Part shown: positions 1 through 7,393 of the stretch, piece after piece
Numbering within the stretch: the stretch's first letter is position 1
Layout of the letters: each line of letters starts with the position of its first letter
Notes under the pieces: model-generated
The model's database searches: none
The model's input: only the letters and a program-made list of their open reading frames with translations
What the model was told of the DNA's origin: nothing
Program-made: the position numbers and the translations under genes
Virus record (IMG/VR): IMGVR_UViG_3300025645_000598
Span: 1 to 20,162 of that record
DNA: 20,162 nucleotides
DNA from: a virus
Reading direction: 5' to 3' (one strand)

Positions 1-1051
1 CCGGAGTAGCCAGAAGACCGCAAGCGGCTTCAAGCGTAGCGTCGTCAACCTTGCCGGCCAGAAGGGCGCGGAGCTTGTCGGCTGGCGATTCGTCCGCGGC
101 GGCGGCCGGGGTTTCGACCGGCTTCGGGTCTTGCTCCACGTCCAGAATTGCGTCGAGAACGGCGTCGAGTTGATTGGAGTCGATGGACGCGTCGAGGGCC
201 AGGAGCTTGGCCTTAACGTCGTCCTTCTTGAAGGTCTTGCGGTTGGCAGTGCCTACCAGCGCCGGCAAGGCGGAATCCGCCGCAAGCACAGGAGAGGCCG
301 CGCACAATGCCGCAAAGAGGGCTTTGCCCAGCTTGCTCATTTTCATGGCGGATTCCTTGAGTATAAAAGGGTTTGCGTCGACGGCCAAAGTGCTGACCGC
401 CACAACATCATACAGCAGTTGCTCATCTAAACCGAGAGCGGTTATTGCGTCTCTCGGCGTTTTGTACTTAGCCTTCAGCGCGGCGATCCTGTGCCATTGA
501 ATTTCTTCAGCACTATCCGAGACAACTACGTCAGGCCCGGCACGACCAGTTTCCACAAGTGCCAGGTGATTGCCCTGTATTTCCGTCATGCGCCCGTCGT
601 AGGGCTGGCCTTCAAATTCGCCGGGCTCCATAACAGGTACATAACGATAAGCACAGGATAATTCTCGTACTTTATCAGTTTCAATGCCCGCTATGGCGGT
701 CGCGTCCCAAACACACAGGTCGGCGTCGAGATACGGGGGCGTAAAAGTGATTTCGGAACCGATGGCGCCGACGACCAAATCTGGCCGCGGGGCTTCAACG
801 GTAACGGGCACATGCTTCGAAAGAACGGGGAGGCGTGCGAAAGTGGGGGCGGCCCGCTCCAATTCCACGGGGTCACGGAGCAGGCGGTAAACCTTATCCG
901 CCGCCAGGCCCAAGGCTTCATAGCCCGGAATTTCCTTGCCGTAATACGGCGAAATTTGAGCTTTTGATATGTGCGATTTTCCCACATGCAGTCGACCGTC
1001 GGCATCGACCACGCGGGCGCTTTTATCGAGAGCTAGACGAAGAATAGGCAT
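1..1051 (-). CDS. DUF2213-family phage prohead protein (probable protease/scaffold), 3' end outside window
   Basis: I translated this frame by hand from the ATG at 1051-1049. It stays open for 350 codons to the window edge, so the gene is partial. The N-terminal half carries the pattern I associate with DUF2213 phage proteins: ISPYYGKEIPGYEALGL near residues 31-47, LPVLSKHVPV near 73-82, VVGAIGSE, LSCAYRYVPVMEPGEF, YDGRM, IQGNHLALVETGRAGPDVVVSDS. The second half (from about residue 235) holds the MSKLGKALFAAL / LAADSALPALVG element and then an acidic, Ala-rich tail, as in scaffold regions. DUF2213 proteins sit between the head-morphogenesis and major capsid genes and are thought to act in prohead assembly; the protease role is inference. 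The start overlaps the upstream HNH gene stop by one base (TAATG), with GGGA about 9 nt upstream. Confidence 0.85.
   Translation of the reverse strand, partial: MPILRLALDKSARVVDADGRLHVGKSHISKAQISPYYGKEIPGYEALGLAADKVYRLLRDPVELERAAPTFARLPVLSKHVPVTVEAPRPDLVVGAIGSEITFTPPYLDADLCVWDATAIAGIETDKVRELSCAYRYVPVMEPGEFEGQPYDGRMTEIQGNHLALVETGRAGPDVVVSDSAEEIQWHRIAALKAKYKTPRDAITALGLDEQLLYDVVAVSTLAVDANPFILKESAMKMSKLGKALFAALCAASPVLAADSALPALVGTANRKTFKKDDVKAKLLALDASIDSNQLDAVLDAILDVEQDPKPVETPAAAADESPADKLRALLAGKVDDATLEAACGLLATP
338..358 (-). promoter_or_regulatory. Possible internal ribosome site and in-frame start inside the DUF2213 gene
   Basis: AAGGA (358-354) lies 7 nt before an in-frame ATG (346-344), and a second ATG follows at 340-338. 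Initiation here would give a shorter C-terminal product containing only the scaffold-like half. Nested scaffold genes inside prohead protease genes are established for lambda C/Nu3; applying that here is inference. Confidence 0.35.
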
Positions 1052-1338
1052 TACGGCATTCCCGGCCAAACACGATTGCTTTTAGCCAAATTATCAGACT
1101 TGGCAATAATCTCAAGATTTGCCGGCACATGCAAGCCGCAAACAAACTTAGATTTCAGCGGAACCACATGGTCAACGTGGACTTCCGTCATCTTTGCCAG
1201 CCAGTCCTTTTTTAACGCGGCGCAACAAACCTTGCATTTTTGCTGTAGACCGTCAAGCGATTTTGCGCGACGACTGAATGCCGAAACAGGTTTGATCTGT
1301 TTGCAGTCGGAGCAAGTCTTTTCGGTCAACGTAGGCAT
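1051..1338 (-). CDS. Small HNH endonuclease with Cys4 zinc motif (homing-type)
   Basis: This 95-residue protein begins with a CxxC...CxxC zinc ribbon-like motif (CSDC near residues 9-12, CKVC near 35-38). After a short linker comes an HNH core: VDHVVPL (HH-type first strand), CGLHVPANLEII and a final DNLAKSN. Free-standing phage HNH proteins of this kind cut DNA and often behave as homing endonucleases. It is short for the family because the linker between the zinc motif and the HNH core is only about 15 residues, so activity is not certain. It sits between the head-morphogenesis gene (stop at 1383) and the DUF2213 gene, whose ATG overlaps its TAA. I see no clear ribosome site; a CATAAT hexamer lies 7 nt upstream of the ATG. 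Confidence 0.8.
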   Translation of the reverse strand: MPTLTEKTCSDCKQIKPVSAFSRRAKSLDGLQQKCKVCCAALKKDWLAKMTEVHVDHVVPLKSKFVCGLHVPANLEIIAKSDNLAKSNRVWPGMP

Positions 1339-1382
1339 GTTTCGGATTATGACGCTATTTCATTCGTAGACGCAAGGTTACT

Positions 1383-2195
1383 TCAAATTGGTAAAACCGG
1401 CCGCCAAGTACACCGGCAATTTATGAGTTCACCGGGGAGAATCATTTCACCATCAATCAGGCAACCTTCTGCGATTTTGAATTCCTTCCCATTCGCGGCG
1501 ACGTGTGACGGTCTAGGATTCTTCCCAGCGTGCGAGTGCATCCACTTTCCGCTCACAATCCCAAGTTCCATTTGCCTTGCCCGGTTGACGACGGCGTTCG
1601 CCTTATTCGATTGGTCCCGGGCTATCAGTTCGGCCCGATGGCTGGCCGCGGGGTAAAGTTGCTTTAGGTCTTTGACCATCGTCGCCAGGTCACGGCCGGC
1701 GCTGTATGACCGCATCACGACGCCTTCTACCTGTTGCAAGTATTTTTCGGGAATGGACCGAATCAAGCCGACGTTTTCTTCAAGAGAAGCATTGAAGGCG
1801 TCGCGGATTGCCGGCGTCATCTTGAATTCAACCGTCCACCCCGCATCCTTCAACGCCTGGCGCATGGCGCTGTCGCTGGTCTTGAACATGCCTTGCAAGT
1901 AGGCTTCGGCAATCTTGGGCGCCCAATCGTCAAACTTGGCAATCCAGCGCCGGGCCAGTTCGTCCAAAATCTTTTTGATCTTGGCCGACGGCGCCGCGTC
2001 TTGCGCTTGCTCAACCAGCGCCAGCATGCGGGGCGGGTCTTTGCGATAGGCGGCCGTAAGCCAGTATTCGACCGACCCGTGCATTTCGGCAATCATGCGC
2101 AGCAGGGCCTTGCTGTATTTCGCCTCAACGCCTCGATTTGCATGGGTACTTCGCACCACTTTTTCGTTATTTTTCATATTTCCACGAGTATCCAT
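1383..2195 (-). CDS. Phage head morphogenesis protein, SPP1 gp7 / Mu F-like
   Basis: The 270-residue protein has a long helical N-terminal region and the C-terminal signature of the Phage_Mu_F/SPP1 gp7 minor head family: IARDQSNKANAVVNRARQ, WMHSHAGKNPRPSHVAANG, and a closing PGELINCRCTWRP. These minor capsid proteins sit at or near the portal vertex and act in head assembly or DNA ejection. Its place after the portal gene and before DUF2213 is the standard order. I favour the ATG at 2195 because AAGGA lies about 9 nt upstream; the ATG at 2177 (six codons later) is possible but has only a close, weak GGA. Either start lies inside the 3' end of the upstream GIY-YIG gene. Confidence 0.87.
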   Translation of the reverse strand: MDTRGNMKNNEKVVRSTHANRGVEAKYSKALLRMIAEMHGSVEYWLTAAYRKDPPRMLALVEQAQDAAPSAKIKKILDELARRWIAKFDDWAPKIAEAYLQGMFKTSDSAMRQALKDAGWTVEFKMTPAIRDAFNASLEENVGLIRSIPEKYLQQVEGVVMRSYSAGRDLATMVKDLKQLYPAASHRAELIARDQSNKANAVVNRARQMELGIVSGKWMHSHAGKNPRPSHVAANGKEFKIAEGCLIDGEMILPGELINCRCTWRPVLPI

Positions 2196-2943
2196 ACGCC
2201 AATTTCCTTTTTCCTCGACAGCATGCGGTGATTGCAGAAACCGCAGCTTTCGGATGACCGACGGTTTTCATAAAGTCACACGCGGCCGTAGCGCTGGGAT
2301 ATACAAGCCCGTCAGAACGAACAACAGCAATTCTATTTTTGGCCGGCAAACCGATCTTTGCTTTAGATTGGTTTGCGCGCCTGACTTTATCTATTTCCAA
2401 AAGGTCGCATTTCGGAAAGTCTGAGTAAGACCAAGCCAAGCCGTATGCACTTTTACGTAAACCGGCAGCGCATCGTGAAATTACACTAGCTTTGCCGGAT
2501 ACAAATTTCGCAGCGTCGCCCGCTCCGTCAAACTTCATGCCGTTTGAGCAATAAACAGATTTCTTAAACGCAAGCCCCATTTTTGCTTTCGACGCGTCCG
2601 AATGCTTGCGACCAAGTTGTGCCGCCGCCATTCTGGCTTTAGTTTCGTCGCTCGGTTCCCACCCGGCAACCCCTTCGCCGCCGTCAGTGTGATTACAAAG
2701 AAACCCCCGCCCCAAAGTGAGAATGGTCGATTTCTCCAATTCAAACGCGTCAATTTCGGAAAGACCGGTCTTTAAGATTTCAACTTTTAACCCGTGCTTT
2801 GCGACTATTCGATTCCATTGAACGCTTCGGCCGTCCGTTCTCCATGCTCGATTTGCTCGACCTTTGCCGACATAAAACGGCAACCCGTCGTCGCTTCTGA
2901 AATGGAGGTAAACGTAAAATTCTAATTGTGGTTTGTTTTTCAT
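2167..2943 (-). CDS. GIY-YIG homing endonuclease with NUMOD motifs
   Basis: From the ATG at 2943 this is 258 residues. The N-terminus shows a GIY-YIG nuclease core (FYVYLHFRSDDGLPFYVGKG near residues 9-28, the Glu in FELEKSTI, then LCNHTDGGEG). A NUMOD3-like stretch follows (SDETKARMAAAQLGRKHSDASKAKMG). The C-terminus holds two tandem, related helix-turn-helix-like modules (NGMKFDGAGDAAKFV...YGLAWSY and DGLVYPSATAACDFM...YGYSWKY), which is an internal duplication of the DNA-binding part. It is poorer in G+C than its structural neighbours, as expected for a mobile gene. A TTG at 2961 extends the frame but lacks support. The ATG at 2943 has no good ribosome site, but a promoter ends just before it. 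It separates the portal and head-morphogenesis genes. Confidence 0.9.
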   Translation of the reverse strand: MKNKPQLEFYVYLHFRSDDGLPFYVGKGRANRAWRTDGRSVQWNRIVAKHGLKVEILKTGLSEIDAFELEKSTILTLGRGFLCNHTDGGEGVAGWEPSDETKARMAAAQLGRKHSDASKAKMGLAFKKSVYCSNGMKFDGAGDAAKFVSGKASVISRCAAGLRKSAYGLAWSYSDFPKCDLLEIDKVRRANQSKAKIGLPAKNRIAVVRSDGLVYPSATAACDFMKTVGHPKAAVSAITACCRGKRKLAYGYSWKYEK

Positions 2944-2949
2944 ACCAAA

Positions 2950-2978
2950 ATTGTACCGCAATTAGAATGTACAATCAA
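2950..2978 (-). promoter_or_regulatory. Sigma70-like promoter for the GIY-YIG gene, probably giving a leaderless mRNA
   Basis: On the minus strand TTGATT (2978-2973), a 17-nt spacer and TACAAT (2955-2950) precede the ATG at 2943. The start point predicted from spacing is within about one base of the ATG, so the mRNA would be leaderless or nearly so. The TGA stop of the portal gene lies inside the -35 box. Confidence 0.5.
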
Positions 2979-4459
2979 ACGCTATCGGTCAACCCTTTGT
3001 CTTCAAGTCCGGCCGGGGGCTCTTCGCCGGGGGCGGGCGCCGGGGGCACGATTACCGCGTCGGCGTCCAAGCCCATATAGCCGCTGTTCGGGTCTTTCGC
3101 CAGGCGGTCCCGCACTTCGCTGGGGTCAAGGATGCCGGCGGCCACATACGCGCAATCCGTTACGCCGTCCTTCGCCCTAATGTCCGATTCTTCGGCCGGC
3201 GTCATTTGGTACAGCGGGGTAAAGGTAAAGCCGATATCCGGGTCGATTTCCCCGAATAACGAAAGCTGTACGGCCTTCAAGATTACTTCCAACGGCTCCC
3301 GCCAATGGGCTTCTTGTTGGGCGGCAATCCAATCGTAAAAAATCCGGATTTCGCCGTCGCTGGAAGCGTTCAAGCCGCTGGGGGAGATACCCGTCAACAC
3401 AATGGCCGGCATGCGGGACACGCTGCACATTTGTTCTTGGCTTTGGGCTTGGAGTTCATGCAGGCCGGATAGCGGGGTATTGACTTGTACCAATTCCTCC
3501 CGCTCTTTGTCTAAGAGCATCAAGCCCTTATTGCTCCGCGTGGCCGTGAAGAGGTCCGCCCGATTCAGCAGGTCGACGCCGTCGTCATCCCCTTGCAAAA
3601 TCTGGTCCATGCTTGTGGCAAGCGCCGTCGTGCTGAAATTGTTAATCAGGTCCGCAACGCTTTGACGCGTGCGGAGCCAGTTGTCGACGTAGGGCTCCGC
3701 AAGCTGGGAAAGGCTCATGCCGGCGAAGTTGAAAGCCGGTTTCAGAATGTCCGGGAGCGGGCGCGTTACGACCGTCATCAGGCGGGACGCGTGAACCTCT
3801 TGGCCCAGCATGAACCACTTGGACGGCTTGTAGAAGTCCGGCGCCACGGGGTCCAAGGCGTTATAGCCGGCCGGGGTTGTCCACACGGCTTCGACCGGGA
3901 CGATGCGGGCAAGGCTTCCTTTCTTGACCGTGCGGGGGTCCAAGATAAGCGGGGTGCCGCGGTCAGCGCCGTCAATCTCAAGGAAGATTTGCGCCCGCCC
4001 GAAGTAACAATCATGCTCCGCGCCCGTTTGGATTGCCGCCCGCACGTTGAGCCGCTTAAATTCGGCTTCAATCAATTTGATTTTTTCGGCGCTGTCCGTG
4101 TCGTCGTCTTGCTTGCTGGTGAATTCCAGCCATTCCCGGGTCAACTCCGTCGCCAGCGCGGAAGCCATTTGCCGGAATTCGGCGCGGGTTGCCAGTTGGG
4201 ACAGGTACGCGAAGCCAGGGAAGCCGCCGCCGGGGAACTGTTGGGCCGCGAAGGTGTAGGGGTTGGCGTCCATGCTCATGACGGGGACAGCCACACCAGC
4301 CGGGGCGACGCCGGGCATGAGTTCCGGGGGCTTTACCGGGAAGGTGTAGGACTTCGCGGGGCTGGCGCCTTCCTTGGCCTTGTTCGCTGCACGACGCAAA
4401 CCGCCGGACTTCTTGGCCGCCGGGGCTTTCTCTTGGTTTCGTTTCAACGCTGGGGCCAT
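2975..4459 (-). CDS. Phage portal protein, DUF1073 (anti-CBASS Acb1/portal-like) family
   Basis: The product is 494 residues from the ATG at 4459. After a basic, Ala/Lys-rich leader come features of DUF1073 portal proteins: an N-terminal region with YLSQLATRAEFRQMASALATELTREWLEF, then SRLMTVVTRPLPDILKP, GMSLSQLAEPYVDNW, MPAIVLTGISPSGLNASSDGEIRIFYDWIAAQQE, and FTPLYQMTPAEESDIRAKD, followed by a Pro/Glu-rich tail. Portals form the dodecameric vertex through which terminase packages DNA; the gene lies directly after TerL. I chose 4459 because GGAG lies 8 nt upstream (GGAGCGTCGACCATG). The in-frame ATG at 4489 has no ribosome site. Some DUF1073-annotated proteins in databases are fusions; I see only the portal part here. 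Confidence 0.85.
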   Translation of the reverse strand: MAPALKRNQEKAPAAKKSGGLRRAANKAKEGASPAKSYTFPVKPPELMPGVAPAGVAVPVMSMDANPYTFAAQQFPGGGFPGFAYLSQLATRAEFRQMASALATELTREWLEFTSKQDDDTDSAEKIKLIEAEFKRLNVRAAIQTGAEHDCYFGRAQIFLEIDGADRGTPLILDPRTVKKGSLARIVPVEAVWTTPAGYNALDPVAPDFYKPSKWFMLGQEVHASRLMTVVTRPLPDILKPAFNFAGMSLSQLAEPYVDNWLRTRQSVADLINNFSTTALATSMDQILQGDDDGVDLLNRADLFTATRSNKGLMLLDKEREELVQVNTPLSGLHELQAQSQEQMCSVSRMPAIVLTGISPSGLNASSDGEIRIFYDWIAAQQEAHWREPLEVILKAVQLSLFGEIDPDIGFTFTPLYQMTPAEESDIRAKDGVTDCAYVAAGILDPSEVRDRLAKDPNSGYMGLDADAVIVPPAPAPGEEPPAGLEDKGLTDSV

Positions 4460-4505
4460 GGTCGACGCTCCGGGTAAATTATTGGGCATTGTACAGCCGC
4501 GGGCG

Positions 4506-5951
4506 TTATCTGCCCATGGCCTTGTTAAGTGCTTCTTGGCTAATTTTCAGCTTGTTGAACAGCGGGTATAACTGACGCAACGCCTGAGTCATCGCGTCAA
4601 CCTGGTCGTCATTAGCGGCAGCCGGGAACGCCGTCAACTCTGCGACTAGGTCTTTGACCCATGGCGCAAGCTCCGGATGTGGAATCCACACGTTCCCCGC
4701 TTCCCATACATGAGTAACCGCGTGCGCCCTTGCCAGCTTTGAGCCGTCAGGCTCGACCGGAATCAATCCCGACACAATTCCCTTTAGTGCGTCAATGACG
4801 GCCGGCCCGTTCGCTTTATCTTCAACGTAAAACTGACGAATTCTAGGGTGATCGCGCTTGAGCCTGACAACTTCCGAAATTGTTTTTGTAAAACTCATGC
4901 GGGCGCGAGACTGTTCCAGAAGGTACGAATTTGCCCCAAGTTTGCCCCAAACCTGGAACACGACAAAATCAGTTCCATCTGTATCCTTGAATGTAGCGTC
5001 GAGGCTGGCGATAACCTTGTCGAACTTGGCCGGCAAATCCTTGGGCAGATAGTAGCGTATGCCTTCTTCCTTGAAGACGTTGCCGCCCAGCGCCCGGGGG
5101 CTTTGCTGGTACATGGCCGACCACCAGTAGTCGCTAAACAGGCTTTTGACTTCTTGCAGGAATGCCAGGCTTTTAAGTTCCGGAACCAATGGGCCTTGCG
5201 GCAAGTTCGGGTTATAGCCAACCTCTCCGGGCAAGTTGATTGCCGGGAAGCGCAACACAGTAAGCCGCGGGTCGCCGTTGAAATGCTTGCAGATGCGGGC
5301 GGGTAAGTCGTCTTCCGCCCAACTGGTCGCCATGATGATTTGCCCGGAGTTCTCCGATAGCCGGGTCGTGAATACGGTTTGATACCAATTCCAATGCCCT
5401 TCCTTGACCGTGGGCGACAAGGCTTCCTTTTCGTTCTTTACCGGGTCGTCAATGATGCCAATGTCGACCGGGCGTCCCGTCAGGCCGGCGCCCACACCGA
5501 CGCCAAGATAGCCGCCAGCGCCGCCGGGCGCCGTAAATTCTCCGGTTCGGTTGACGTCATACCGGCGTTTTTCGGCCGGCTGGGGGAATAGCTTGCGATG
5601 CCGGTCGTCGGCCAGGTTGCGCCGCACGTCTTGGGCCATGGCGTTTGCCAGTTCGTCCGAATAGGACGCGGCGCCGACCCGCCAATCCGGGAAGCGCCCC
5701 AAGATATAGGCGGGCAGCTTCCGGCTAACAATTTCCGACTTCCCGTGCTGGGGCGGGGCCTGCAAAATCAGAACGGGCCGCTTGCCCGCTTGCATGTCAT
5801 CCAAGAACATGTCGAGGGCGGCGCATACCGACGCACTAAAGCCGCTTTGCTTGTACTTCGGGGAAGTGAAATTGATATAGGCGGCTAGTTGCCGCCTGGC
5901 TTCCCTACGCCGTAGCAGTTCGGCCGCGGCTTCACGCTTCGTCGGTAGCAT
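4506..5951 (-). CDS. terL: Terminase large subunit (ATPase/nuclease packaging motor)
   Basis: The protein has 481 residues. The ATPase domain shows a variant Walker A (QAPPQHGKSE, about residues 64-73) and a Walker B (IGIIDDP, about 164-170), followed by a motif III-like IIMATSWAEDD. The C-terminal RNase H-fold nuclease begins at ASLDATFKDTDGTDF (metal-binding Asp near 318) and ends with the conserved NDDQVDAMTQAL. It cuts concatemeric phage DNA and drives it into proheads through the portal encoded next. I chose the ATG at 5951 because GGAG lies 5 nt upstream. The ATG at 5972 has no ribosome site. The first 20 bases overlap the 3' end of the upstream GIY-YIG gene, whose Trp-Ser codons supply the GGAG. 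Confidence 0.95.
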   Translation of the reverse strand: MLPTKREAAAELLRRREARRQLAAYINFTSPKYKQSGFSASVCAALDMFLDDMQAGKRPVLILQAPPQHGKSEIVSRKLPAYILGRFPDWRVGAASYSDELANAMAQDVRRNLADDRHRKLFPQPAEKRRYDVNRTGEFTAPGGAGGYLGVGVGAGLTGRPVDIGIIDDPVKNEKEALSPTVKEGHWNWYQTVFTTRLSENSGQIIMATSWAEDDLPARICKHFNGDPRLTVLRFPAINLPGEVGYNPNLPQGPLVPELKSLAFLQEVKSLFSDYWWSAMYQQSPRALGGNVFKEEGIRYYLPKDLPAKFDKVIASLDATFKDTDGTDFVVFQVWGKLGANSYLLEQSRARMSFTKTISEVVRLKRDHPRIRQFYVEDKANGPAVIDALKGIVSGLIPVEPDGSKLARAHAVTHVWEAGNVWIPHPELAPWVKDLVAELTAFPAAANDDQVDAMTQALRQLYPLFNKLKISQEALNKAMGR

Positions 5952-6702
5952 CGTAGCTCCATCTGAAACCATACGCCGTGCGAACCTTACCTTTGCAGCA
6001 TTGCGAAATGTTCGACGGGATCGCCTTCGGGAACCCGTTTTGGCGCAACCAATCGGACGCCCATTTCACGCTTCCGAAGCGCATTCCATTCGAGCATCGT
6101 ACCGCCACGCGGCACGCGGCCGCCGCCTTTTCCGTATGTTCTGGTGAGCATTTGCGGCCGGTGAGTGCCGCCGATATTTTGGCCCGATGTTCGTTTGAAA
6201 ACTTACGGCCGCGCAACGCCACCGAACGTTTCTCCAAGGTTTCTCCACTCGGAAATAGCCCAAGGTTTGCGGCAGACAGCTTGCGGCGGGTTTCCTCCGA
6301 AACTGTTCGACCTTTGCTTTTCGCACCAATCAAGGCTTTAGTCGCTTCACTATGCCGCCTACCGATCAACGACGCCCGAAGTTTAGCTAAAGTTTCGGCA
6401 GATTTGACGTTCCCCGACATACCTTCGCCGCCATCGGTGAAATTGCAAAGAAACCCGCGACCAAGCAGAAGAATCGTTGATTTTTCAAATTCAAATGCGT
6501 CTGATTCGCTCATGGAGTCCTTGAGTATCTCCACGATCAGGCCGTGCTTCGCGACAATTCTTTGCCAGTGGACATTACGCCCATGAGTGAACCACGCTCG
6601 ATTTTTACGACCTTTTCCGACATAAAACGGCATGCCGTCGTCGGCCCGCAAATGCAGGTAGACGTAAAAGTCATTCGCTTGATTTTTCTCCGGTAACTTC
6701 AT
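5932..6702 (-). CDS. GIY-YIG homing endonuclease with several NUMOD3 repeats
   Basis: The 256-residue product has the GIY-YIG core (FYVYLHLRADDGMPFYVGKG near residues 12-31; Glu in FEFEKSTI; LCNFTDGGEG). It is followed by about five NUMOD3-like helical repeats (for example SAETLAKLRASLIGRRHSE, SEETRRKLSAANLG, SNEHRAKISAALTGRKCSPEH) and a C-terminal helix-turn-helix-like module ending AYGFRWSYD. It is clearly related to the endonuclease at 2167-2943 but has more NUMOD3 repeats and one terminal module rather than two. It lies between terS and terL. Its ATG (6702-6700) is inside the last 32 bases of terS in another frame, and its end overlaps terL. I see no strong ribosome site, so translation may be coupled to terS. 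Confidence 0.9.
   Translation of the reverse strand: MKLPEKNQANDFYVYLHLRADDGMPFYVGKGRKNRAWFTHGRNVHWQRIVAKHGLIVEILKDSMSESDAFEFEKSTILLLGRGFLCNFTDGGEGMSGNVKSAETLAKLRASLIGRRHSEATKALIGAKSKGRTVSEETRRKLSAANLGLFPSGETLEKRSVALRGRKFSNEHRAKISAALTGRKCSPEHTEKAAAACRVAVRCSNGMRFGSVKWASDWLRQNGFPKAIPSNISQCCKGKVRTAYGFRWSYDATDEA
5952..5960 (-). promoter_or_regulatory. Ribosome binding site fixing the terL start, inside the GIY-YIG gene
   Basis: GGAG (5960-5957) with a 5-nt spacer leads to the ATG at 5951. It is formed by the Trp-Ser codons near the end of the overlapping endonuclease gene, so the endonuclease reading frame carries the translation signal of an essential gene. Confidence 0.7.
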
Positions 6703-7393
6703 TTATAACCGCCGCCAGTTGTTCGTCAGTCAGGTCGTCGGCGGACAGTGTAACATTAACATTCGGAGACATGGCGATTATTTTATCCGGCTGCATCATC
6801 CCCAGGTAACGGGCCAGGTTGACGACCGCGGCGTCCTTGTCCCGCATGTGAATCTTGATGCCGTTGCGGGTCCGTTCGGCGCCAGCATAAAGCACCTTTG
6901 CAGGGCCGCGGAGTTTGCGAGTATCCGCGACGTGGACGTCTTCAATCCCCAGGCCGCCGCACTCCGGGCAATCGGCCGCGGGCGCCGCGTTCGGGTTGAA
7001 CCCAAAGCCGCCCATGCCGTCGGGGGCGGGCTTGCCGGAATCCACAGCACGGTCGACGGCGGCGCTGTATTCCGCTTCCGTCCATTGGTATTGATTCCCG
7101 AAACCATGGCAATGCCGGCAACAGGTTCGGCGGACCTGAACAATGTCGTTCGGGTTTGATTGAGCGATGGCCGCCCATTGGCCGACGACCCATTCGGGCG
7201 TGATGCTTGCCGCGACGGCCAATTCTTCCATGCGCTCTTTGATCGCCTCCGCTATATTAATATTTTTCAATAGTAAATGGGCTTGCTGGCCGGCTCCGTT
7301 TTCGGAGTATCCGGCGCGAATGGCGGCCTGCGTCGCGTTCTCATCGACGCAATACTCGTTCACGAATCGGCGTTGTTTAGGTGTCAGGCTCAT
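6671..7393 (-). CDS. terS: Terminase small subunit with an inserted Cys4 zinc motif
   Basis: The 240-residue protein begins with the classic Terminase_2 opening (LTPKQRRFVNEYCVDENATQAAIRAGYSE), the helix-turn-helix DNA-recognition domain that binds the packaging site. The middle holds a CRHCHG...CPECGG zinc-knuckle pair (near residues 92-97 and 141-146), an insertion seen in a subset of phage small terminases. The C-terminus (NVNVTLSADDLTDEQLAAVINEV) is typical of the segment that contacts the large subunit. It heads the left-facing structural operon. There is no recognisable ribosome site before the ATG; instead the short palindrome CTAGATTCTAG (7399-7409) occupies that place. Confidence 0.93.
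   Translation of the reverse strand: MSLTPKQRRFVNEYCVDENATQAAIRAGYSENGAGQQAHLLLKNINIAEAIKERMEELAVAASITPEWVVGQWAAIAQSNPNDIVQVRRTCCRHCHGFGNQYQWTEAEYSAAVDRAVDSGKPAPDGMGGFGFNPNAAPAADCPECGGLGIEDVHVADTRKLRGPAKVLYAGAERTRNGIKIHMRDKDAAVVNLARYLGMMQPDKIIAMSPNVNVTLSADDLTDEQLAAVINEVTGEKSSE

Noticed and set aside
277-346. Signal peptide-like MKMSKLGKALFAALCAASPVLA
   Set aside because: It is internal to the DUF2213 protein and matches an element I recall in the same place in that family. Export of a head protein makes no sense. Only the possible internal start is kept as a finding.
691-1005. 104-codon minus-strand frame at the left end
   Set aside because: Out of frame with the DUF2213 protein, which explains the same DNA with family motifs; the product is basic and featureless.
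1850-2092. Alternative frames inside the head-morphogenesis, terminase and helicase genes
   Set aside because: Arg/Pro/Ser-rich products without ribosome sites, typical of GC-rich shadow frames. The nested frame in the cytosine methyltransferase was kept because it has a strong ribosome site and motif structure.
3593-4477. 294-codon plus-strand frame opposite the portal gene
   Set aside because: Antisense shadow of the portal gene in high-GC DNA; no ribosome site or recognisable motifs. The same holds for the 290-codon plus-strand frame at 11272-12144 opposite the primase.
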